Positions 1 through 8,619 of a stretch of DNA of 64,000 nt are shown piece by piece. The stretch lies in assembly GCF_000429725.1 (NCBI RefSeq), contig NZ_AUCK01000017.1, positions 1-64,000 of the forward strand, in the 5' to 3' direction. Source of the DNA: Alkalicoccus chagannorensis DSM 18086 (GTDB lineage Bacteria > Bacillota > Bacilli > Bacillales > Salisediminibacteriaceae). Both the position numbers and the translations under genes were made by a program. Position 1 is the first letter of the stretch; each line of letters starts with the position of its first letter. The notes under the pieces were generated by a model that saw only the letters and a program-made list of their open reading frames with translations, searched no databases and was not told the origin of the DNA.

Positions 1-184
1 ATTAGCCCCGGTTTCCCGGGGTTATTCCGATCTGGAAGGCAGGTTGCCCACGTGTTACTCACCCGTCCGCCGCTCATTCCACAGGCTTCCCTCCGAAGAG
101 TTCCGCCTGCTTCCTGCGCACGACTTGCATGTATTAGGCACGCCGCCAGCGTTCGTCCTGAGCCAGGATCAAACTCTCCACTAA
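1..184 (-). rRNA. rrs: 16S ribosomal RNA, 5' end only
   Basis: The reverse complement carries the conserved 5' end of bacterial 16S rRNA, including AGAGTTTGATCCTGGCTCAG, the GACGAACGCTGGCGGC block and the variable V1 start. The mature 5' end is placed near 184 by counting back from E. coli position 8. Only about 184 bases lie in the window; the gene runs off the left edge. It is the last member of the tRNA-16S transcription unit. Confidence 0.97.
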
Positions 185-343
185 AATGTGAAGATCGTTG
201 ATCTTCCAGCACCGGCATGATAACCGGTCTTTCAAGACGGAATCTGGCTAAAGATTCCTGTAAAAATTGACAGAGAATGATTCATTCTCTTGTTCCTTCT
301 CATCATCTTTTGTTTAGTTTTCAAAGAGCTGTACTGAACCCTA
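185..343 (-). other. rRNA leader between tRNA-Ile and 16S
   Basis: About 160 bases without a gene. Read on the minus strand it has a boxA-like stretch (GCTCTTTGAAAACTAAAC) typical of Bacillus rrn leaders, followed by short inverted repeats (GAGAATGAATCATTCTC, AAGATCAACGATCTT). These are likely antitermination and processing signals for the 16S precursor. Confidence 0.7.
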
Positions 344-420
344 TGGTGGGCCTGAGTGGACTCGAACCACCGACCTCACGCTTATCAGGCGTGCGCTCTT
401 ACCAACTGAGCTACAGGCCC
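344..420 (-). tRNA. tRNA-Ile (GAU)
   Basis: Cloverleaf with anticodon GAT in loop CTGATAA, a GGTTCGAGTCC T-arm and an encoded CCA end. Closest of the ten tRNAs to the 16S gene. Confidence 0.97.
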
Positions 421-438
421 CGGTTTCAGGCATAAAAA

Positions 439-512
439 TGGAGCGGGTGATGGGAATCGAACCCACGACATCAGCTTGGAAGGCTGAGGTTTTACCACTA
501 AACTACACCCGC
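439..512 (-). tRNA. tRNA-Gly (UCC)
   Basis: 74-nt cloverleaf starting GCGGGTGTAGTTTAGTGG, anticodon TCC, GGTTCGATTCC T-arm, encoded CCA. Confidence 0.97.
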
Positions 513-547
513 TTAGTAAAAACTTATTTTATTTATCAGAGCTGAAA

Positions 548-624
548 TGGTCGGGAAGACAGGATTTGAACCTGCGACCCCTTGGTCCCAAACCAAGTGC
601 TCTACCAAGCTGAGCTACTTCCCG
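548..624 (-). tRNA. tRNA-Pro (UGG)
   Basis: 77-nt cloverleaf starting CGGGAAGTAGCTCAG, anticodon TGG in loop TTTGGGA, encoded CCA. Confidence 0.97.
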
Positions 625-649
625 TTTCACTCATCAATGAAAATAAGTA

Positions 650-736
<87 letters not shown>

Positions 737-756
737 TTGAGCAGTAATAAAATGTA

Positions 757-841
757 TGGTGCGGGTGGAGGGACTTGAACCCCCACGCCCGAAGGCACTA
801 GATCCTAAATCTAGCGCGTCTGCCAATTCCGCCACACCCGC
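757..841 (-). tRNA. tRNA-Leu (UAG)
   Basis: 85-nt class II tRNA with a long variable arm, anticodon TAG in loop TTTAGGA, encoded CCA. Second leucine isoacceptor next to the GAG one. Confidence 0.96.
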
Positions 842-872
842 ATACGTTTTATTAAGGATATTAAATTGAAAA

Positions 873-948
873 TGGCGGTCCCGACGGGAATCGAACCCGC
901 GATCTCCTGCGTGACAGGCAGGCATGTTAACCGCTACACCACGGGACC
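873..948 (-). tRNA. tRNA-Asp (GUC)
   Basis: 76-nt cloverleaf starting GGTCCCGTGGTGTAGCGG, anticodon GTC, encoded CCA (GCCA end). Confidence 0.97.
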
Positions 949-955
949 TTGTAAA

Positions 956-1031
956 TGGTGGAGGATGACAGGCTCGAACTGCCGACCCCCTGCTTGTAAG
1001 GCAGGTGCTCTCCCAACTGAGCTAATCCTCC
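956..1031 (-). tRNA. tRNA-Val (UAC)
   Basis: 76-nt cloverleaf starting GGAGGATTAGCTCAG, anticodon TAC in loop CTTACAA, encoded CCA. Confidence 0.96.
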
Positions 1032-1104
1032 GCTCTTTATGGAGACACAATAACTCATTTTACAATGAAGCTGCTGTTGTGTCAATTGATTTTTTAATGA
1101 AAAA

Positions 1105-1179
1105 TGGTGACCCGTACGGGATTCGAACCCGTGTTACCGCCGTGAAAGGGCGGTGTCTTAACCACTTGACCAACGGGCC
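1105..1179 (-). tRNA. tRNA-Glu (UUC)
   Basis: 75-nt cloverleaf starting GGCCCGTTGGTCAAG, anticodon TTC in loop CTTTCAC, encoded CCA. Confidence 0.97.
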
Positions 1180-1189
1180 GGGTATGTAC

Positions 1190-1280
1190 TGGCGGAGAAG
1201 GAGGGATTTGAACCCTCGCGCCGCTTGCGCGACCTACACCCTTAGCAGGGGCGCCTCTTCAGCCACTTGAGTACTTCTCC
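1190..1280 (-). tRNA. tRNA-Ser (GCU)
   Basis: 91-nt class II tRNA with a long variable arm, starting GGAGAAGTACTCAAG, anticodon GCT in loop CTGCTAA, encoded CCA. Confidence 0.96.
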
Positions 1281-1284
1281 GTGA

Positions 1285-1359
1285 TGGCTCCACCGGTAGG
1301 ATTCGAACCTACGACCCATCGGTTAACAGCCGATTGCTCTACCACTGAGCTACGGTGGA
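1285..1359 (-). tRNA. tRNA-Asn (GUU)
   Basis: 75-nt cloverleaf starting TCCACCGTAGCTCAG, anticodon GTT in loop CTGTTAA, encoded CCA. First tRNA of the cluster behind the promoter at 1391-1419. Confidence 0.97.
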
Positions 1360-1390
1360 ATATGTTTGCCGCTCAACTGCGACAAAAACT

Positions 1391-1419
1391 ATCTTAACAC
1401 TCGGTAAATGCTATGTCAA
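1391..1419 (-). promoter_or_regulatory. Sigma-A promoter of the tRNA-16S unit
   Basis: On the minus strand TTGACA (1419-1414) is followed after 17 bases by TAAGAT (1396-1391), about 30 bases before tRNA-Asn. The perfect -35 box and ideal spacing fit a stable-RNA promoter serving all ten tRNAs and the 16S gene. Confidence 0.75.
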
Positions 1420-1498
1420 TATTGTTTCGAAAAACTTTTTCTGTCGTACTGCGCCATGTCGGTGCCGTTTCGGCGACTTTTATAATGTATCACAGCAG

Positions 1499-1996
1499 TC
1501 AAAAGGGAGTCAATGTTTTCTCGATATTTTTTTCTGCTATTTTTTTCAATGATCCGCTGCATCTGCCGCACATATACTTTTTCGTATTCATCCTTCTCCG
1601 TCGCTCGTATTCCTGTCCGCAGGAGAGACACATGTAATAGTGCCGGACAGAGGAAGCAGTCCTTACGCCGGGAACAGAGCGGCAGTGTCTTGCTCCGCCT
1701 ACTTTCTGCAGAAGCTCCCGGAATTCAGGATCCCTGTGCTGATACCCCCGCCCCTCCAGGTGCAGATGGTAATGGCAGAGTTCATGCTTAATGATCGAGA
1801 TGAGCTCTTTTCTCCCGTAGTGCTCATAGTGCTTCGGGTTAATCTCGATGTCATGGGAATGAAGAGCATACCTGCCGCCGGTCGTACGGAGGCGACGATT
1901 AAAGTAGGCAGTATGCCTGAATGTTTTATTAAAATAACGTTCGGATAGATCTTCAGTCAGCTCCTGCAGCTGCTCGTTGTTCATACGTTCATCCAC
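1499..1996 (-). CDS. SprT-like zinc metalloprotease-fold protein (YdcK type)
   Basis: A 165-residue SprT-family protein. The zinc-binding signature HELCHYH lies near residue 68, and a C-terminal zinc ribbon has paired cysteines (CLSCGQ and CGRC). SprT-like proteins share the fold of DNA-protein-crosslink proteases, but the role of the Bacillus homologue is not established. It lies downstream of tex in the same orientation, a gene pair also seen in B. subtilis next to the sigB region. The start has two nearby methionines (MDERMNNEQ), so the N-terminus could be four residues shorter. Confidence 0.88.
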   Translation of the reverse strand: MDERMNNEQLQELTEDLSERYFNKTFRHTAYFNRRLRTTGGRYALHSHDIEINPKHYEHYGRKELISIIKHELCHYHLHLEGRGYQHRDPEFRELLQKVGGARHCRSVPGVRTASSVRHYYMCLSCGQEYERRRRMNTKKYMCGRCSGSLKKIAEKNIEKTLTPF

Positions 1997-2161
1997 TCCA
2001 TCTATAGACTTTCTATATCATAGCACGTCCTGCTCGTGAGAGAAACCCGAGAAACGAGCGTCCGCCTTCCCGCCGCAGGAAGCCAAGATGGGCGGCGGAC
2101 GCCCGTGGACATAAGCAGGCCGCTCACAGCATCTGCAGGAGCGGCCCATGATAGCACGATA

Positions 2162-4309
2162 TTATCGGGACGGGTTTTTCATCGTCAGTGCAATTCGTCC
2201 TTTCGCTGTATCTACCTCTTCAATCCAGACCGTTACTAAATCACCGACGGAGACCACGTCCATCGGGTGCTTGATAAAACGATCAGCAAGCTTGGAAATG
2301 TGGACAAGCCCATCCTGCTTCACTCCGATATCGACGAACGCACCGAAATCGACGACATTTCGAACCGTCCCTTCCATTTCCATCCCGCTTTCGAGATCTT
2401 CCATAGACAATACATCTTTTTTCAGCAGCGGTTTAGGAACATCGTCGCGGGGATCCCGGGCAGGGCGCTTCAGTGCATCGAGAATGTCCTCCATCGTCGG
2501 ACGCCCGGTACCGTAACGTTCGGCGAGTATTCCCGGTTTCTCTTTGTTGAGGACCTCCCGTGCTTGTTGAGTACCCGTATCATTCTCCGATAACCCGGCG
2601 TCCAGAAGCAGCGACCGGACGGTGTCATAACTTTCCGGGTGGATAGCCGTTTCATCCAGGGGTTCTTCGCCACCGGGAACTCGCAGAAATCCGATGCTTT
2701 GTTCATACGTTTTTGCGCCGAGTCTCGGCACCTCTTTCAATGCTTTCCTGCTGGTGTACGCTCCGCTCTCTTCCCGCTGTTTGACTATATTCGCTGCCGT
2801 TGTTTTGGTCAGTCCAGCCACATACTGCAGCAGCGCAGAAGAGGCTGTATTAACATTCACGCCGACCTGATTCACTACCGTTTCAACGACGAAGGTGAGA
2901 CTGGACGCGAGCCGCGTCTGGCTGACATCATGCTGATACTGACCGACTCCGACGGATTGAGGGTCGATCTTCACCAGCTCCGCCAGCGGATCCTGCAGCC
3001 TCCGCGCTATGGAAATGGCACTTCGTTCTTCCACTTGTAGATCCGGGAACTCTTTCTTTGCTTCTGGAGAAGCTGAGTACACGCTCGCCCCGGCTTCATT
3101 TACGATCAGATAATAGATGTCTTTGTCCATCTCTCCAATGACATCGGCAATAAACTGTTCGCTCTCTCTGGAAGCGGTGCCGTTTCCGATGGCGATCATC
3201 GTGATCTGATACTCTTTGATCAGCGTCTTCACGGTGTCAGCTGCTTTTTTCACTTCGTTTCTCGGCGGGGTGGGATAGATTACCCCTGTGTAAAGGTTCT
3301 TTCCCGTTTCGTTCACTACGGCTAGTTTACAGCCGGTCCGGTAGGCAGGGTCAACACCAAGCACGACATGGCCCTTCAACGGCGGCTGGAGGAGAAGCTG
3401 GCGCAGGTTTTTTGCAAAGAGATCGATGGCCTGCGTTTCGGCCTTTTCGGTCAATGCGCTCCGAATCTCCCTCTCTACTGCCGGCTGGATCAATCGCTTC
3501 CAGCTGTCTTCGGCCGCTTCGGCTGTCTGTGCCGCGGCTGCTCTATTCCCATCCGGCACCCAGTGCTTTTGAATAAATGCCAGAATTTCTTCATCCGGCG
3601 CCTGAAGCTTTACGCGGAGAATATCTTCTTTTTCGCCCCGATTGACGGCTAGCACCCGGTGAGGAACAAACGAGGAAACCGATTCCTGATAGTCATAGTA
3701 CATGGCGAACACTTCTTTTTCGTCTTCAGCCTTCGGTTTTTTCACGGAAATCAAAGAACCTTTGTGGAATGACTTCTCTCTGGCAAACGAACGGATGTCC
3801 GGATCATCAGCCATTCTTTCCGCGAGAATATCTCTCGCCCCCTGGAGGGCTTCTTCCACGGTTGCTACTTCCTCCTGGAGAAACCTCTCTGCTTCTGCTT
3901 CAGGGTCTCCGGTTCCGGTGACCATTAGTTCAGCCAACGGTTCCAGTCCGCGCTCTTTTGCCTTGACCGCCCTAGTACGCCTTTTCTGCTTGTACGGCCT
4001 GTATAGATCCTCGACCTCCTGCAGCTTTACGGCCTGCTTCACCGCACGTGCGAGCTCCTCCGTTAATTTATCCTGCTCCTCGATCAGCCGAAGTACTTCC
4101 TCTTTCCGTTTTTCCAGCTGCTGCTGATACTGCCACTGCTCGAGGACGGCGCGGATCTGCTCTTCATCGAGACCGCCCGTCTGTTCTTTGCGGTACCTTG
4201 CAATAAACGGGACGGTGTTACCTTCTTCTGATAAAGAAATAACCGTCTTAATGTTTTCTGTTTTCAGTCCTGTTTGTGATTGGATATGTTGAATATGTAC
4301 ATTGTCCAT
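2162..4309 (-). CDS. tex: Tex family RNA-binding transcription accessory protein
   Basis: A 715-residue protein of normal length for Tex (YdcI in B. subtilis). The order is an N-terminal helical domain, a YqgF-like RNase H fold near residues 315-440 (HVVLGVDPAYRTGCKLAVVN), helix-hairpin-helix repeats near 490-560 (VGVNVNTASSALLQYVAGL), and a C-terminal S1 domain near 640-712 (GTVRNVVDFGAFVDIG, KGRIALTMK). Tex binds nucleic acid and is linked to transcription elongation and termination; its exact role in Bacillus is unsettled. The gene stands between rsbX and the sprT-like gene. Confidence 0.95.
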   Translation of the reverse strand: MDNVHIQHIQSQTGLKTENIKTVISLSEEGNTVPFIARYRKEQTGGLDEEQIRAVLEQWQYQQQLEKRKEEVLRLIEEQDKLTEELARAVKQAVKLQEVEDLYRPYKQKRRTRAVKAKERGLEPLAELMVTGTGDPEAEAERFLQEEVATVEEALQGARDILAERMADDPDIRSFAREKSFHKGSLISVKKPKAEDEKEVFAMYYDYQESVSSFVPHRVLAVNRGEKEDILRVKLQAPDEEILAFIQKHWVPDGNRAAAAQTAEAAEDSWKRLIQPAVEREIRSALTEKAETQAIDLFAKNLRQLLLQPPLKGHVVLGVDPAYRTGCKLAVVNETGKNLYTGVIYPTPPRNEVKKAADTVKTLIKEYQITMIAIGNGTASRESEQFIADVIGEMDKDIYYLIVNEAGASVYSASPEAKKEFPDLQVEERSAISIARRLQDPLAELVKIDPQSVGVGQYQHDVSQTRLASSLTFVVETVVNQVGVNVNTASSALLQYVAGLTKTTAANIVKQREESGAYTSRKALKEVPRLGAKTYEQSIGFLRVPGGEEPLDETAIHPESYDTVRSLLLDAGLSENDTGTQQAREVLNKEKPGILAERYGTGRPTMEDILDALKRPARDPRDDVPKPLLKKDVLSMEDLESGMEMEGTVRNVVDFGAFVDIGVKQDGLVHISKLADRFIKHPMDVVSVGDLVTVWIEEVDTAKGRIALTMKNPSR

Positions 4310-4613
4310 GCTGATCCTCCCCTTCCTGTTTTAGTATACGTTCTTCTATCGACACTGCAAATAGGAGAAACCTAACCCGTCAGCATCTGCCTTCTTTTCC
4401 GCAGGCGTCTTTTCGTCGGAACAGTGTGCGCAGCAGGTGTTTGAAGGAGAGAACAAGTTTTTCGTTCTTCCGTCCAGCGTGCGGAGCCGCCGCCTTTCCT
4501 CATGACATCTTCTTCCTTACGAACCTGAAAGAGAGCCTTCCTGCATAGAAGAAGTCTTTCCCTTTCCATGTCGAAAAGAAGCCGGAGATCCGCTGGCTTT
4601 CTGCCTATATTCA
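4310..4613. other. Gene-free stretch upstream of tex
   Basis: About 300 bases between tex and the repeat at 4614. I see no convincing gene or RNA. Short open frames here lack ribosome binding sites and resemble nothing. It probably holds the tex promoter and decayed repeat sequence. Confidence 0.4.
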
Positions 4614-4827
4614 GGTTCTCATTCCCTTGTTGGGGTGAATAGACTCAAACCTGCTAAAACGCTTGTCAAATGGCATCGATGTCTCTCCCTGAAAAAACGG
4701 ACCCTTTCCAGGAGCGAAGCTCGGCGACGCCAGAGGGCTCGATCGCAGTCCTCAGGCAAGCATCCGCCTGATACGGAAGAAAAGATGCCACGGAAATGAA
4801 CCCCTACCCCAACATGTAGTATAAACC
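4614..4827 (-). mobile_element. Family A MITE-like element, copy A1 (internally shortened)
   Basis: A 214-bp copy of family A in reverse orientation, with inverted ends GGTTCTCATTCCCTTGTTGGGG and, on the other strand, GGTTTATACTACATGTTGGGG. It is flanked by TATATTCA (4606-4613) and TATTTTCA (4828-4835), a target duplication matching at 7 of 8 positions. The interior matches the copies at 30.0 and 35.3 kb but lacks about 55 bp. There is no coding capacity. Confidence 0.75.
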
Positions 4828-4860
4828 TATTTTCACAGGAGGCATCAGCTCCGAGCACAT

Positions 4861-4897
4861 AAAAAAACCTGCCAGAATATCCCTTCCGACAGGCTCT
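4861..4897 (-). terminator. Terminator after rsbX
   Basis: Minus-strand hairpin with arms CCTGTC and GGCAGG followed by seven T residues, 45-80 bases after the rsbX stop. It closes the sigB operon. Confidence 0.7.
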
Positions 4898-4940
4898 ACC
4901 TCTGCTTTTTCACTTCTTCCACGTTACTCCCGCCGTCGAT

Positions 4941-5546
4941 TTACATGGGTGTTTTTCCGATCATCACCGAAGCATCGTCATCCAGATACTGAAAATCTTC
5001 GACGAGTCGGTTCATCATGTTCTCCGGCGTTTCCTCATAATGAAAATAAGGATAGGTGAGCGGATTTGCAGGAAATCCGTCCGAATACATAGAAAAGACC
5101 ATGTCTGCTTCCATCGTCCATCGTTCCACCCGGGGTTTAATCCGGCGGCCGGAAAGGTATCCACGGTTCGGAACCGGGTGTATCACTTCACCATTTTTTT
5201 GATAAACATGACAGTTGATATTCCCCACGTTCACATACTCACACTTCCGCTCTTGTGGATAAATACGTAGAATAGACAACACTACTCCACGTGTGCCTCC
5301 CATTTGGCTGTTGCATGCCTGCACGATATCGTCCAGTTCATCATCAACTCGGGATGCTACAGCGGAAGTCGCGGTTTTGGCCGCTTCCATGGCAGCCTCG
5401 CCGCTGCCAAGTCCATCAACCAGTGCGCAGGTTATCACTCCACGGTGGTTCGTGGCAAAGTAGTCGTCTCCTGTGCACCAGTTGCCGGATTTGGCGGTCT
5501 GAAAAATACTGATGTCAGAACCGCCTAAATGAAGGTGCTCAATCAA
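4941..5546 (-). CDS. rsbX: RsbX, PP2C-type phosphatase resetting the stressosome
   Basis: A 201-residue PP2C-family phosphatase, the usual RsbX size, as last gene of the sigB operon. The metal-binding motif VDGLGSGEAA lies near residue 38, with MYSDGF further on. In B. subtilis RsbX dephosphorylates RsbS and RsbR and so damps the stress signal. The start is a TTG five bases after the sigB stop, with GGAGG inside the end of sigB as ribosome binding site. Confidence 0.92.
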   Translation of the reverse strand: MIEHLHLGGSDISIFQTAKSGNWCTGDDYFATNHRGVITCALVDGLGSGEAAMEAAKTATSAVASRVDDELDDIVQACNSQMGGTRGVVLSILRIYPQERKCEYVNVGNINCHVYQKNGEVIHPVPNRGYLSGRRIKPRVERWTMEADMVFSMYSDGFPANPLTYPYFHYEETPENMMNRLVEDFQYLDDDASVMIGKTPM

Positions 5547-5548
5547 TA

Positions 5549-6346
5549 TTAAAATGCCTCCGTCGGTTCGATCCGTATGGACTCCCGTAACTTCTGCAGG
5601 GCACGGCGCTGCAGGCGGGATACATGCATTTGGGAAATACCGAGCTGTTCACCGGTTTCTTTCTGGCTCATGTTATCAAAATAGGTAAGCTGAAGAATCT
5701 GCTTTTCTCGTTCGGTCAAAACGGTAAAGGCTTTTTCGAGAAGAAGCTGCTGGTCCGTTTTCTCATAGCCGCCTTCATCCTGTCCAACAAGATCCAGCAG
5801 GGTGACGGCACTGCCTTCGTCATCTGCTTCTATCGAGCGGTCAACCGAGAGCGCCTGATAACTTTTACCCATTTCCATCGTTTCCAGTACTTCTTCTTCG
5901 GTTACTCCCAGGTGATCCGAAATCTCCTGAACACTCGGGGAACGCTGCAGGGATGTAGTCAGATCTTCGACAGCCCCTTTAATTTTCGGGCCAAGCTCTT
6001 TGATCCTCCGTGGAACGTGAACACTCCACGTTTTGTCACGGATAAAGCGCTTGATCTCCCCGACAATGGTCGGGACCGCAAAGGATTCGAAACTTCTCCC
6101 ATAAGAAGGGTCAAAGCGTCGCAGCGCTGCCAGAAGACCGATCATACCGACCTGGATTAAATCCTCATCATGGCGCTGGCCGCGTGAGAATTTCCGGGCC
6201 AACGCATGAACCAGACTCTCGTATTCCTGGACGAGCTCGGTCTGCAGCATGTCGTCGTTCGTTTCCTGGAATTCTGCAATCTTATCCAGCATGGCCTGCT
6301 TGGACTCGTTATTGTTGTGGTGATTCTTTTGAGGCTCCTTCTGCAT
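5549..6346 (-). CDS. sigB: RNA polymerase sigma-B, general stress factor
   Basis: A 265-residue SigB/SigF/SigG-type sigma factor. Region 2 spans about residues 45-115 (DEDLIQVGMIGLLAALRRFD) and region 4 ends with a helix-turn-helix near 225-255 (KETGEQLGISQMHVSRLQRR). A GAGGTG ribosome binding site precedes the ATG. The start lies 38 bp inside the end of rsbW, so anti-sigma and sigma are translationally coupled. The N-terminal extension is short and Asn/Gln-rich. RsbW should hold it inactive until RsbV is dephosphorylated. Confidence 0.97.
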   Translation of the reverse strand: MQKEPQKNHHNNNESKQAMLDKIAEFQETNDDMLQTELVQEYESLVHALARKFSRGQRHDEDLIQVGMIGLLAALRRFDPSYGRSFESFAVPTIVGEIKRFIRDKTWSVHVPRRIKELGPKIKGAVEDLTTSLQRSPSVQEISDHLGVTEEEVLETMEMGKSYQALSVDRSIEADDEGSAVTLLDLVGQDEGGYEKTDQQLLLEKAFTVLTEREKQILQLTYFDNMSQKETGEQLGISQMHVSRLQRRALQKLRESIRIEPTEAF

Positions 6347-6797
6347 GGGCTTTCACCTCATCTCTCTGCAGGAACTTCGTCATGGTAATAATGACCCCTG
6401 CTTCTCCTCTGATATCGACTTCATCCATGAGCGTTTCGATTAGAAAAAGCCCGAGCCCCCCTTCCTTGAGCTCCTCAATCGGCTGATCTTTTGAGACCGG
6501 CCCTTTGTTTTTCAGGGTTTCTACGTCTACTGCACCACCTCGGTCAGCCACCATCAGCTCCATCCGGTTCTGGTGAACAGTAAACTCCACGTGCATAGTG
6601 TTTTCCTTGGAATCCTGGGCGTATGCGTGATTGACTACGTTCGTGCAGGCTTCTGCTACAGCAATTTTGATATCTTCAATATCATCATAGGAATATCCCA
6701 GGCGGTTGGCTACGCCTGATGCGGCCAGACGTACGACGCCGACGTACTCCGGCTTCGCCGGAACTCTCATGTCGATTACTTCGGCATTATTGCTCAT
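6309..6797 (-). CDS. rsbW: RsbW, anti-sigma-B factor and RsbV kinase
   Basis: A 162-residue GHKL-fold serine kinase of normal length. The N-box EACTNVVNHAY lies near residue 48, G1 is ADRGGAVD and G2 is GGLGLFLIETLMD. RsbW binds sigma-B and phosphorylates the anti-anti-sigma factor RsbV. A strong GGAGG precedes the ATG three bases after the rsbV stop. Confidence 0.96.
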   Translation of the reverse strand: MSNNAEVIDMRVPAKPEYVGVVRLAASGVANRLGYSYDDIEDIKIAVAEACTNVVNHAYAQDSKENTMHVEFTVHQNRMELMVADRGGAVDVETLKNKGPVSKDQPIEELKEGGLGLFLIETLMDEVDIRGEAGVIITMTKFLQRDEVKAHAEGASKESPQQ

Positions 6798-6799
6798 AG

Positions 6800-7126
6800 T
6801 TATGCTTCCTCCCTCTTGGCCGCGTCAATGTCAATCACTTCATGGAGCCCAGTGATTTCAAAAAGACGTCGAACACGGTCGTTTAATCCAGTGAGAGTCA
6901 TGCTGCCTTCTGACTTTTCGGAAGCCTTGAGCGCTCCAATAAAGATGCCGAGCCCGGTACTGTCAATATAATCTACTCCGGACAAATCAATAACGAGATC
7001 ATGTTCCCCTTCTGCAAGCGGCTGGATGGTCTCTTTCAATTTGGTTGCCGTATATACGTCAACTTCCCCTTCGACAAAAGCTACGTTCTTTCCTTTTTTT
7101 TCCTGAACATCAATGTCTAGGTTCAT
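6800..7126 (-). CDS. rsbV: RsbV, anti-anti-sigma factor
   Basis: A 108-residue STAS-domain protein. The phosphorylated serine lies in DYIDSTGLGIFIGA, near residue 55. When unphosphorylated, RsbV captures RsbW and frees sigma-B. I place the start at the ATG at 7126, spaced ideally from GGAGG; an in-frame TTG at 7141 would overlap that site and is unlikely. It is the first gene behind the sigma-B promoter at 7167-7192. Confidence 0.95.
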   Translation of the reverse strand: MNLDIDVQEKKGKNVAFVEGEVDVYTATKLKETIQPLAEGEHDLVIDLSGVDYIDSTGLGIFIGALKASEKSEGSMTLTGLNDRVRRLFEITGLHEVIDIDAAKREEA

Positions 7127-7166
7127 GGTTATCCTCCTCAACGAATAGCACTCTATCCAATATGTT

Positions 7167-7192
7167 TTTCCCCGGTCGGGAAAAGGTTAAAC
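7167..7192 (-). promoter_or_regulatory. Sigma-B-type promoter of rsbV-rsbW-sigB-rsbX
   Basis: On the minus strand GTTTAA (7192-7187), 14 bases, then GGGAAA (7172-7167), close to the sigma-B consensus GTTTAA-N12-14-GGGWAW. The -35 box overlaps the rsbU stop codon. The place matches the autoregulatory sigma-B promoter in B. subtilis. Confidence 0.8.
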
Positions 7193-8200
7193 CTTCCTGC
7201 GTAAAATCATCAATGTAAAATCATCACGCAGCTGAAACTCCTGCGCCTTCTCGAGCTGTTGATAAATTTCATCCACAATCTCCTGAGCAGGCAGGTCCAG
7301 CCGTTCGCGGATCATGTTCGTAATCTGATCCCGTTCAATGAACTCCCCGTCTACCCGGCTTTCCGTCACACCATCAGACAGGAACACGACCATATCTCCG
7401 TCTTCAAGCGGAAAATCGTATTCTTTGTAGGTCATACGCGGAGATACACCGAGGACGAGTCCGCGGCCTTCGAGGTCTGTGAACGTGTCACCGGCGGACT
7501 GATAGAAAAATCCGGGCTCGTGTCCCGCACTGGCAAAATAAAAATGACTGTTTTTTGGATGATATACACCGTACATCATCGTAATAAACATGTCATCGTC
7601 AATATTACGCTCGACAACCCGGTTCAGACTTTCCAGGACATAGCCCGGCTGCATCTGCTTATCTGTCAGTGTGTCCATCGCGTACTTGATCATGGACATC
7701 GACATCGCAGCAGGGACGCCTTTTCCAATCACGTCCGCTACCGCAATCGCCAGGTTCCCTTCATCATCGAGATCGTAGTGATAATAATCTCCACTCATTT
7801 TCCCCGCTGGTACACTGACGACGCCGAAATCAACCTCATCAAGATTGATTCCCGCGTCCGGCAGCAGGGTGCGCTGCATCTGGGCAGCGACATTCAATTC
7901 TGATTCCAGCTCCTGCTGGCGGTCCCGCAGGCTCTGGTGTTCTCGGTAGGCAAGCCCGTAGCCGATCATGACTTCCAGAAGAAGGTCAAAAGAATCGGTC
8001 ACTTCTTCCGGAAGTTCATCTGCTATATCCTGAAACACAGAAAGATGGAGACTGACTGTCTCTTCCGGGGACATGTCCTGCTCCATCATCTGCTTGCTGA
8101 ACTGCTGAGCATGGTAGAGTGCATGTTCGCTTTTGTTCTGCAGGTAGCTGGTCAGCATATTTTTATACAACTGGTACATAGACACTTGCATATCATCCAA
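7187..8200 (-). CDS. rsbU: RsbU, PP2C phosphatase activating RsbV
   Basis: A 337-residue protein with an N-terminal helical RsbT-binding domain (about 1-85), a coiled linker (about 90-120) and a C-terminal PP2C/SpoIIE phosphatase domain. Metal-ligand motifs are SGDYYHYD near 135 and AVADVIGKG near 155, with SDGVTES near 282. RsbT released from the stressosome binds the N-terminus and switches on dephosphorylation of RsbV. The start appears to be TTG at 8200, eight bases after GAGGTG; an ATG four codons in is an alternative. Confidence 0.95.
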   Translation of the reverse strand: MDDMQVSMYQLYKNMLTSYLQNKSEHALYHAQQFSKQMMEQDMSPEETVSLHLSVFQDIADELPEEVTDSFDLLLEVMIGYGLAYREHQSLRDRQQELESELNVAAQMQRTLLPDAGINLDEVDFGVVSVPAGKMSGDYYHYDLDDEGNLAIAVADVIGKGVPAAMSMSMIKYAMDTLTDKQMQPGYVLESLNRVVERNIDDDMFITMMYGVYHPKNSHFYFASAGHEPGFFYQSAGDTFTDLEGRGLVLGVSPRMTYKEYDFPLEDGDMVVFLSDGVTESRVDGEFIERDQITNMIRERLDLPAQEIVDEIYQQLEKAQEFQLRDDFTLMILRRKV

Positions 8201-8214
8201 AAGCTTTCACCTCT

Positions 8215-8616
8215 TCACCGCAGCCATTTGATCGCCGTAATAATCGTCCCTTCGTCCATTTCAGAATCAATGATGAACTCATCCATGAGCCGTTTCACAC
8301 CGGGAAGACCAGCACCGAGTCCACCGGAAGTGGTGAAGCCGTCCTCCATGACGCGGCGGACATCTTTGATTCCCGGCCCTTCATCGGAAGCGATGATTTT
8401 CATCCCACGCTTTCCGGAGTCCGCTACTTCCTCAATTTTGATCTGCCCCTGATTGGCATAGAGATAAATATTACGGGCAAGCTCAGATATGGCTGTCGTA
8501 ATACGGGCCTGGTCAACAGAGCCAAAGCCAATTTCTCTAGCCAGCTTTCGTCCAGCCTGCCGGGCCGCTACAATACCCCATTCACTATTAATATCGACAT
8601 GGGTTTGAACTTGCAT
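8215..8616 (-). CDS. rsbT: RsbT, switch kinase of the stressosome
   Basis: A 133-residue GHKL-fold kinase. The N-box is ELARNIYLYA, G1 is DEGPGIKD and G2 is GGLGAGLPGVKRLMDE. RsbT phosphorylates RsbR and RsbS on stress, then leaves to activate RsbU. It sits four bases after rsbS with a GGAGGGG ribosome binding site. Confidence 0.96.
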   Translation of the reverse strand: MQVQTHVDINSEWGIVAARQAGRKLAREIGFGSVDQARITTAISELARNIYLYANQGQIKIEEVADSGKRGMKIIASDEGPGIKDVRRVMEDGFTTSGGLGAGLPGVKRLMDEFIIDSEMDEGTIITAIKWLR

Positions 8617-8619
8617 AAT

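Noticed and set aside
2110-2150. Terminator after tex
   Set aside because: A GGCCGCTC/GAGCGGCC stem exists but lies before a sequence without a T run, so I do not call it.
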